From: a bacterium UBP14_UBA6098
GTDB taxonomy: Bacteria > UBP14 > UBA6098
NCBI GenBank assembly: GCA_002428525.1
Contig: DIWU01000033.1
Location: 1-6,704, forward strand
DNA length: 6,704 nt
Direction: 5' to 3'
Shown: piece by piece, positions 1 through 4,614 of the stretch
Position numbering within the stretch: the stretch's first letter is position 1
How the letters are laid out: every line of letters starts with the position of its first letter
Made by a program: the position numbers and the translations under genes
Notes under the pieces: generated by a model
Databases searched by the model: none
The model's input: only the letters and a program-made list of their open reading frames with translations
What the model was told of the DNA's origin: nothing

Positions 1-980
1 CCCTCGCTCACCACCCCCACTTCTCCGACCGCATTGAACGGCGTCGCGCGGTAGTGCCACTTCCCCGGATGGGGCACATTGTCGCGGAAAGGCAAGATTT
101 CTTCCTCTTCGAGATCGTATTCCGTGATGAATGCCCAAGCCCCGGTCCCCTCGAGCTCGCGCTCCAAAACGCACTTCGGGCAGTCGAAAATCCTCGTGAA
201 GATAATTTCAGTCGTCAGGGGCAGTGCGATCAAATTCACCTCGAACCCCGCCATCGGCCCGGGCCACGGCACTCCCTCGACCCCCGGCTCCGGCTCGCCA
301 GACCCCTCAGTCCAAATCATGGACTTGGGCACAAGGCCGATCTCCAGCATCCGCGGGTCGTCGTCGCCCCAGAGCGAGATCGCGCGGTGGCGAAGCCTGC
401 TGAACATCTTCTCGCCGCGCCGACGAACCTCGTTTTTGAGAACCGTCGCCGCCTTTTTCTCGGCCTCCTCGTCGCGGATCTCGTCTTCGGCGATGTTCGT
501 GTATTCGCCCGAAAGCGTGCGAAGCGCTTCGAAAAGCACCGCCGGAAGCGTGACGCTCGGAAGCTCGACTCCGATCGAGTCGTAGCCGGTGAGCATCGCG
601 CGAACCATGATCTGAACGCCCTGACGCGTGCGCGGAAGCTCGCCGTAAATGTCGAAACGCTCGTTGAGATACTCCTTGTCGCTGTCGGTCGCCAAAACCA
701 TCTCGCCGCGGATGTAATCCTGGCAAGAAACATACTGCGACTTCAACTCCTCGAACTTGGCGCTAAGCTCGACATTCTTCGCATCGACATCGGCGTTCTC
801 CTCGACCTGCACGCTATATGCCGCGTCGAATTCGTCGGCATAACCCTGCATCTCGGTGATCTCGGCAGGCGTGTAAAGCAAATCCGTGCCGTGATCGCCG
901 ATACCGTTCGCCAGCGTATGCGCCCGTTCCGAGTGCTGTGCGTCGGTATCCTCGGTAAAACTGTTATTGTTATATGGCAA
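1..980 (-). CDS. Unrecognised acidic protein, C-terminus cut by window edge
   Basis: The frame stays open from a TTG at 980 to the left edge, giving 326 full codons with no stop. The start is chosen because a strong Shine-Dalgarno (986-991) sits five bases upstream; an in-frame TAA lies further up, and the first in-frame ATG is about 43 codons in. I do not recognise the family. No signal peptide or membrane segment is visible at the N-terminus. Residues 38-130 and 150-205 look helical and charged, with an acidic/lysine-rich stretch at about 165-185. A CPKC pair is at 267-270. The last visible stretch (about 308-326, WHYRATPFNAVGEVG) resembles the end of a fibronectin type III domain, where a Tyr-Arg strand leads to an Asn-Ala-x-Gly turn. 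That is a weak single-motif inference. The codon bias is strongly GC-rich, like the right-hand genes and unlike the adjacent restriction-modification pair. The real length is unknown. Confidence 0.85.
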   Translation of the reverse strand, partial: MPYNNNSFTEDTDAQHSERAHTLANGIGDHGTDLLYTPAEITEMQGYADEFDAAYSVQVEENADVDAKNVELSAKFEELKSQYVSCQDYIRGEMVLATDSDKEYLNERFDIYGELPRTRQGVQIMVRAMLTGYDSIGVELPSVTLPAVLFEALRTLSGEYTNIAEDEIRDEEAEKKAATVLKNEVRRRGEKMFSRLRHRAISLWGDDDPRMLEIGLVPKSMIWTEGSGEPEPGVEGVPWPGPMAGFEVNLIALPLTTEIIFTRIFDCPKCVLERELEGTGAWAFITEYDLEEEEILPFRDNVPHPGKWHYRATPFNAVGEVGVVSE

Positions 981-985
981 AATGC

Positions 986-991
986 CCTCCT
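986..991 (-). promoter_or_regulatory. Shine-Dalgarno that fixes a TTG start
   Basis: On the minus strand this is a perfect AGGAGG, within AAAGGAGGG, five bases before the TTG at 980-978. It is the only strong ribosome binding site seen in the window. It is the main reason to accept a non-ATG start for the left-edge gene. Confidence 0.75.
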
Positions 992-1102
992 TTGAAAGAG
1001 AATCTTAATGAAATGAAACATTCTTCGGCCTGAAAGGGCTATCCGCCGCGGAACTGAGTAAATTTTGCGGGGGAAGATCCTCGCGCGGTCAAAATTATGC
1101 AT

Positions 1103-1138
1103 AAACGACACACGCAGTGATGTAATCGAGTGTCGTTT
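1103..1138. repeat. 9-bp perfect inverted repeat at array border
   Basis: AAACGACAC (1103-1111) and GTGTCGTTT (1130-1138) are exact reverse complements separated by 18 bases. The right arm overlaps the first array unit, whose units begin GTCG, so the left arm looks like an inverted fragment of a unit start. It could fold as a hairpin in RNA, but no T-run follows on either strand, so it is not a normal terminator. Confidence 0.6.
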
Positions 1139-1320
1139 GCGCCATTGCGCCCGTCGTTTATATTGACGCGGCGGTCGTTTACTATCATGTGGCCGTCGAT
1201 TAACTTGACGCGGCGGTCGTTTATTGATATGCGGCGGTCGATTATATTGACGCAAGCGTCGTTTACTATCAGGTAAGCGTCGATGATATTGACGCGCCTG
1301 TCGTTTGATATATATTTGCC
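1132..1320. repeat. 21-bp tandem array, nine units
   Basis: Nine consecutive units of exactly 21 bases, with no indels, start at 1132, 1153, 1174, 1195, 1216, 1237, 1258, 1279 and 1300. Every unit begins GTCG, and most continue TTTA or ATTA. Units at 1153, 1195, 1237 and 1279 share a TTGACGC core. Units at 1174 and 1258 share GTCGTTTACTATCA. The array therefore has a higher-order period of about 42-84 bases: the first four full units resemble the second four. On the minus strand the period keeps one frame open, with each unit encoding seven residues ending Asn-Asp or Ile-Asp (for example RRVNIND, AYLIVND, RRVKLID). Whether it acts as DNA (protein sites two helical turns apart) or is or was coding is unresolved. 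It is not a CRISPR array, because there are no spacers. Confidence 0.9.
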
Positions 1321-1412
1321 CTTTTTTGGGCAAAAACCAAATAAAACCGCAAGATCATTCAGACCGACGAACAAACGAATTTGTGATTTATCTTGTTAAA
1401 GAACAACAACTT

Positions 1413-1436
1413 CCGGCGTTCGGCCGGTTATTTTTT
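1413..1436 (+). terminator. Weak terminator-like hairpin, plus strand
   Basis: CCGGC (1413-1417) pairs with GCCGG (1423-1427) across a five-base loop, followed by TTA and six T. It would end plus-strand transcription entering from the array side. No plus-strand gene is visible upstream, so its role is uncertain, and the 5-bp stem is short. Confidence 0.3.
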
Positions 1437-1558
1437 GGGTTAGGGTTGAATTCCATTAATTCCGACAATCTATATAAACCCGCCCGCGGGACAACATGAA
1501 TTAAATCTATGGAAAGAACGAATTCCAAAGTGCTATTTTATCAATTATCTTTTGAATC

Positions 1559-2515
1559 TCAAAGCCTTCCGATTATACTTTCCCAATCGCTTTCACGCCA
1601 GCGGAGATTGCCGGTATTGAAGAGGTAGCCGCTGTCATGCGAAAATCGACCAATCCCCGAAAACTTAATTTGCCCTTGGATACTTTTCTCTTTTTTTATT
1701 CTTTCGAGGTCGTTGGCGTTTATTTCCCCGTTCCAAGCGTTAATAGTGCCGTGTAACCGACCCACACTTAACTCGTATCTCGGGTTTGATAAGAGATTTT
1801 CCTTCTCAACAAATCCAGCCACATAAGCGACAATAGGCTTAAAATCCGGTAGTTTCGTGAAGATATCCCCTGCTTGAGATTCGTCAATAGCGCCCTCCTC
1901 GATGCCCTTTTTCAGAACCTTATCTTTGAAAACGCTTATCACCTTGAAAAAGGCGAAGAGATGGTCTCTTCCGGTATGGACCTTTGTCATCAAATGAATA
2001 TCGGAGTGGTTGAACTGGTCGCCGGGAATATCGAGCCAAATTCCGTTCCACTTTGTTGCTTTGATGCTAACTTTCAGTTTGGCTGGTCTGAATTTGCCGG
2101 ATGAATCCTTGACTTTCTCGATGTCTGATGGAAGGTATTCTTCGAGTGTCCCGCTTTCATGTCCTAATGTAATGTCAATTTCCCACTTGGCCTTCAAGAA
2201 ATTCTTCACCGCTATTTCACCGAGATAACCTCTGGTCATGTCCGCCCAAAGCTGGCCTAAATCTCTCTGGCGCGAGCTTCCATAATCGGTGGCAGCTGTA
2301 TTCCCAAGGATTTTGAGAGCATCGACGCACATCCTTGTGTAATCGGAAAGATCAATTTTGACAATATTGGGAAGGAATCGCTCATATAGCCAGCTTTCGT
2401 AGCATTTTTCCGCAACTTCACCACCTTCTTTAGCTTTATTAACAATCAGTTCGGCAGCTTCGATTTCGACACCTGTCAGTGCAATTATTTGCGCGATTGC
2501 GGTTTCCTTGTTCAT
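1559..2515 (-). CDS. Type II restriction endonuclease, PD-(D/E)XK-like
   Basis: This 318-residue protein is probably the restriction partner of the cytosine methyltransferase just upstream: their spacing is three bases (TAG-TCG-ATG). There is no good Shine-Dalgarno before its ATG, which suggests translational coupling. The likely nuclease core is at residues 98-190. It has a helix with Glu100 (GEIAVKNFL), then Asp131 in LPSDIEKV, then a strand KVSIKATKWNGIWLDIP (148-164) with Ser150 and Lys152. That reads as an E...D...(S)xK version of the PD-(D/E)XK site, with Ser where Glu or Asp is usual. A second strand block follows at 170-195 (HSDIHLMTKV). Residues 1-75 are helical, and the C-terminal part (230-318) may bind DNA. 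The site cut is unknown. From memory, the strand motif resembles NgoBV-like (GGNNCC) enzymes, but this is unverified. Base composition is AT-rich like the methyltransferase. The gene looks intact. Role assignment is by motif plus context. Confidence 0.82.
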   Translation of the reverse strand: MNKETAIAQIIALTGVEIEAAELIVNKAKEGGEVAEKCYESWLYERFLPNIVKIDLSDYTRMCVDALKILGNTAATDYGSSRQRDLGQLWADMTRGYLGEIAVKNFLKAKWEIDITLGHESGTLEEYLPSDIEKVKDSSGKFRPAKLKVSIKATKWNGIWLDIPGDQFNHSDIHLMTKVHTGRDHLFAFFKVISVFKDKVLKKGIEEGAIDESQAGDIFTKLPDFKPIVAYVAGFVEKENLLSNPRYELSVGRLHGTINAWNGEINANDLERIKKEKSIQGQIKFSGIGRFSHDSGYLFNTGNLRWRESDWESIIGRL

Positions 2516-2518
2516 CGA

Positions 2519-3610
2519 CTACCAGCTTTCAAATAGCGATTTGTTGTTATTAATGTTCGGCTCGACAGAATTATATGAAACTCCTGCTATGGTTTTAAGA
2601 ATGCTCTCGAAGATTATCTGTGCGAGTTTCGGGGGAACAGCCATTCCGATTTGCCTCCTCACGCTTTCTTTAGAACCATGAAACACGAAATCATCGGGAA
2701 AGGTTTGAAGTCTTGCTCTCTCTCTGTTTGTAAGGGCTCTATTTTCGGAATAATGATAGACATGGGTTCCGCCACCGCCACTACCTGTAATCGTGTATGA
2801 GGGTTTGTCGGGGTCGAGTCTTTTATAAATTTGGCTAAGCTTAGCGGCTTTGACATTTAGCTTGAGATGTTCGGGCAAATCGGCGTCCCAGCAGTTTTCG
2901 CCGGGTTTTATATATTTTAGCCTTTCGACAACTTGTTTAGATTGTCTTGTTTGCTCGTTATTAGGGGCATTTTTTTCTATAGGAGGATTCTCAATTGCTG
3001 ATTTTGCAGAAACTGGATTCAATATAGTTATGGGCTTGGGGACTTTAAACCAAAGGCCGGACGTCTTTGCGAAACCGACCATTATTATACGGTGTCTTGA
3101 CTGTGGCACTCCGTATTCTTCGGCTTTATAGAGGTTTGCGATGATGTTATATCCATCACCGGCATTCTCTAAATCTCTTAGGATTTGTGAAAAAGCAACT
3201 CCATTATTTGCCGAAGTTAGACCGTTCACATTTTCGGCAACAAAACAAAGTGGTTTCATCGAATTAAGAATCTTTAATCCGTAGCTGTAGAGGCCGCCAA
3301 AACCACCATTAAAACCTTTTTGTTCGCCAACAATACTAAAATCGTTGCAGGGGAATCCATAAGCAAAAATATCGATTTGCGGAAGTGATTCGAAAACAAG
3401 CTCAGAAACATCTTGGCAAATTACAAATTTACCATCATTTGGACAAATATTATTCTTATATGTTTTGCAGGAATCTGCATCGTAGTCGGTTGCCCATGCA
3501 TGTGTTATACGGTATTCATCTCCATCTTTTTGTAACTCCGTTTTGATTGCCCCAAGCGATAAACCCCCTGGCCCACAAAATAACTCCCCATATTTATAGT
3601 TTTTGATCAT
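2519..3610 (-). CDS. C5-cytosine DNA methyltransferase of a type II R-M system
   Basis: It transfers a methyl group from S-adenosylmethionine to C5 of cytosine in its target site, protecting host DNA from the partner nuclease. At 363 residues it has the full Dcm-family order: motif I FCGPGG (11-16, cofactor binding), motif IV GFPCND (85-90, catalytic Cys88), motif VI ENV (126-128), motif VIII QSRHR (170-174), a target-recognition region of about 180-290, motif IX RERARLQTFPDDF (296-308) and motif X GMAVPP (322-327). Motif IV reads Pro-Cys-Asn rather than the usual Pro-Cys-Gln, and motif X has Met where GNAVPP has Asn. A Gly-rich TITGSGGGGTHVYH (273-286) closes the recognition region. The ATG at 3610 is the first after an in-frame TAG and has only an A-rich leader, with no strong Shine-Dalgarno. 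It is first in the operon, ahead of the nuclease, with its own promoter at 3655-3683. A 60-base sample (3181-3240) is 40% G+C, well below the flanking genes, which fits horizontal gain. Specificity cannot be read from sequence alone. Confidence 0.95.
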   Translation of the reverse strand: MIKNYKYGELFCGPGGLSLGAIKTELQKDGDEYRITHAWATDYDADSCKTYKNNICPNDGKFVICQDVSELVFESLPQIDIFAYGFPCNDFSIVGEQKGFNGGFGGLYSYGLKILNSMKPLCFVAENVNGLTSANNGVAFSQILRDLENAGDGYNIIANLYKAEEYGVPQSRHRIIMVGFAKTSGLWFKVPKPITILNPVSAKSAIENPPIEKNAPNNEQTRQSKQVVERLKYIKPGENCWDADLPEHLKLNVKAAKLSQIYKRLDPDKPSYTITGSGGGGTHVYHYSENRALTNRERARLQTFPDDFVFHGSKESVRRQIGMAVPPKLAQIIFESILKTIAGVSYNSVEPNINNNKSLFESW

Positions 3611-3654
3611 TTTATTATTTTCTGTTATCTCTTTCTTTCTATTTCTCTAAGAAT

Positions 3655-3683
3655 AGTATAAATATCGTCAAATAATATTGCAA
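3655..3683 (-). promoter_or_regulatory. Sigma70-type promoter of the R-M operon
   Basis: On the minus strand, TTGCAA (3683-3678) and TATACT (3660-3655) are separated by exactly 17 bases. This matches 4/6 and 5/6 of the usual boxes. Transcription would start near 3648, giving a leader of about 38 bases that is rich in A and G. No separate promoter for the nuclease and no controller-protein gene was seen. Confidence 0.6.
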
Positions 3684-3693
3684 GCACTAGGTT

Positions 3694-3796
3694 TCATCTC
3701 CCCGGCTCCGGTTTGGTTTGGGGTTTGGTTATGGGTTTTCGGTCGAGGCCCTGCGGGTTTCCTCGTTTAACTCGGTCACATGCCTCGACCCTACGG
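3694..3796. repeat. 103-bp direct repeat, copy 1
   Basis: It matches 3923-4025 at a constant offset of 229 bases with three substitutions (3698, 3704, 3781), about 97% identity. The left part is a GGTTT-rich stretch. The right part is bounded by a perfect 9-bp inverted repeat, GGTCGAGGC (3741-3749) and GCCTCGACC (3782-3790), which could close a 32-base loop. All three differences fall outside the stem. It begins 11 bases upstream of the -35 box of the R-M operon. Confidence 0.92.
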
Positions 3797-3886
3797 TTTC
3801 CGTCAATTTTATTCGCGGGTTGAGCGTGTGCGGTGTATTTCATTCTATAGTTTTTCATAATAAGCTTAAACCCAATTTAAATTGCC

Positions 3887-3916
3887 TTTTGAAAAAGTGC
3901 AAGTGGTTTTTCAAAA
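3887..3916. repeat. AT-rich 10-bp inverted repeat
   Basis: TTTTGAAAAA (3887-3896) and TTTTTCAAAA (3907-3916) are exact reverse complements with a 10-base loop. It lies in the 126-bp segment between the two 103-bp repeats. The stem has one G-C pair only, so it is a poor terminator. A role is not evident. Confidence 0.5.
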
Positions 3917-3922
3917 AAGTTC

Positions 3923-4025
3923 TCATATCCCCAGCTCCGGTTTGGTTTGGGGTTTGGTTATGGGTTTTCGGTCGAGGCCCTGCGGGTTTCCTCGTTTAAC
4001 TCGGTCACACGCCTCGACCCTACGG
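3923..4025. repeat. 103-bp direct repeat, copy 2
   Basis: This is the second copy of the element at 3694-3796, in the same orientation. It carries the same G-rich left part and the same 9-bp inverted repeat (3970-3978 with 4011-4019). Similarity fades just past 4025, where both copies go on with a related CCGT-AATT stretch shifted by two bases. It could be an old duplication or two members of a dispersed intergenic family. Confidence 0.92.
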
Positions 4026-4050
4026 TCCGTTAATTCCGATTCGTCGATTG

Positions 4051-4073
4051 TAGGGGCGATGCGTGCGTCGCCC
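4051..4073. repeat. TAGGGGCG-type hairpin element
   Basis: GGGCGA (4054-4059) pairs with TCGCCC (4068-4073), and the stem can be extended inward by a G-T and a G-C pair. It is preceded by TAG. The prfA terminator hairpin shows the same TAGGGGCG opening on the opposite strand, so these may be two members of one dispersed hairpin family. Confidence 0.5.
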
Positions 4074-4250
4074 GTAAGGTTGTCCTCGGCGGGTCCGGGT
4101 GTTGCTTTATATTGCCTTGCGTTCGTCATCGTAAATGTTAATTTATATTGCGGTTTGCCGGAGCGCAAGAGAAATTTTTCATGAAACCACAGTTTTTTTA
4201 CGGGCAAGGGCAGAGGGCGTTTCGGAGGGCCGGGGGCGGCGCGCTGGCGC

Positions 4251-4289
4251 GGGGGCGGTCTTGGGGTTGCGGAGGGGATTTTTGTGGGG
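4251..4289 (+). other. Possible G-quadruplex-forming tract
   Basis: Four runs of at least four G (4251-4255, 4263-4266, 4274-4277, 4286-4289) are separated by loops of 7, 7 and 8 bases. This is close to the usual quadruplex pattern, with one loop a base too long. The surrounding 4200-4350 is strongly G-biased on the plus strand. Function is unknown. Confidence 0.35.
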
Positions 4290-4477
4290 CGAAAGAATTG
4301 CTGTTAGCGCCAGACTGACGAATCGCAAAAATCGTGACAGCGCGCGGGGGGATGGGCGAAGGAAGCGCAATCAACCTCACTCGGAATGGCGCGTTCCTAC
4401 GCGCTTCGTGTAACTGCCTTTACCCTTCACCTTTTACCCTTTACCCATCTTCGTTTGGTCATTCGGATTTAGTCATT

Positions 4478-4504
4478 AAAAAAAGGGCGCACCGCAGTGC
4501 GCCC
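4478..4504 (-). terminator. Intrinsic terminator of the DUF1385-prfA operon
   Basis: On the minus strand GGGCGCAC (4504-4497) pairs with GTGCGCCC (4492-4485) around a TGCG loop. This is an 8-bp perfect stem with a stable UNCG-type tetraloop, followed at once by seven T (4484-4478). It sits about 110 bases past the prfA stop. It is the best terminator in the window. Confidence 0.8.
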
Positions 4505-4515
4505 CTACGGGATGG

Positions 4516-4535
4516 ATTCCCGCTTTCGCGGGAAT
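4516..4535 (-). repeat. ATTCCCGC/GCGGGAAT hairpin (dRS3-like repeat)
   Basis: ATTCCCGC (4516-4523) and GCGGGAAT (4528-4535) form an 8-bp perfect stem. Read on the minus strand the loop is GAAA, a stable GNRA tetraloop. ATTCCC...GGGAAT fits the pattern of the neisserial dRS3 repeat and of similar intergenic repeats in other bacteria. It lies between the prfA stop and the terminator, so it would be part of the prfA mRNA tail. Confidence 0.65.
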
Positions 4536-4614
4536 GACGCTAACATGGATTGGCGATTAAATTACGCCATCGGGTAATGCCTATAACCTAAAACCCAAAA
4601 CCCATAACCTTCTC

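Larger units (their letters stand above)
992..1558. other. Gene-free spacer with tandem array and hairpins
   Basis: This stretch lies between the restriction nuclease stop and the left-edge gene. It holds the 21-bp array (1132-1320), an inverted repeat at its left border (1103-1111 with 1130-1138), a 7-bp-stem hairpin at its right border (1315-1334), and a terminator-like hairpin reading on the plus strand (1413-1436). The part from 1437 to 1558 is AT-rich, begins with two GGGTT steps and shows no convincing gene. The promoter of the left-edge gene should lie here, but I could not find a convincing -35/-10 pair. I saw no clear intrinsic terminator just after the nuclease stop. Confidence 0.6.
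3684..4477. other. Gene-free repeat-rich spacer
   Basis: This gap lies between the R-M promoter and the prfA terminator. It contains the two 103-bp direct repeats, an AT-rich 10-bp inverted repeat between them (3887-3896 with 3907-3916), a GGGCGA/TCGCCC hairpin (4054-4073), a strongly G-rich stretch (about 4200-4350) and a pyrimidine-rich run with ACCCTTT-like steps near 4420-4447. Short open frames exist on both strands, but they run through the repeats and hairpins, lack ribosome binding sites and show no protein-like pattern, so I call no gene. Confidence 0.65.

Noticed and set aside
54..995. Long plus-strand open frame of 313 codons
   Set aside because: It is the antisense shadow of the left-edge gene. 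The minus frame has a strong Shine-Dalgarno, an upstream in-frame stop and protein-like composition; the plus product is Arg/Leu-rich with no motif.
1094..1099. CATAAT (minus strand) as -10 box of the left-edge gene
   Set aside because: No acceptable -35 box at 16-18 bases; too weak to call.
1132..1320. CRISPR array
   Set aside because: The units abut without unique spacers, no unit is conserved enough to be a CRISPR repeat, and no cas gene is present.
1132..1320. Plasmid-type iteron origin
   Set aside because: The 21-bp spacing fits iterons, but there is no replication initiator gene or clear DnaA-box cluster, and the flanks look chromosomal.
743..1333. Minus-strand Arg-rich open frame of 196 codons through the array
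   Set aside because: It overlaps the left-edge gene out of frame, has only a TTG start and no ribosome binding site, and is open because the array period is a multiple of three.
1315..1334. TTTGCCC-TTTTTT-GGGCAAA hairpin as terminator
   Set aside because: The stem is perfect (7 bp), but the T-run is in the loop and no T-run follows on either strand.
3718..4413. Several open frames of 90-100 codons on both strands
   Set aside because: They run through the 103-bp repeats and hairpins, lack ribosome binding sites and show no recognisable pattern; repeated segments explain their similar peptides.
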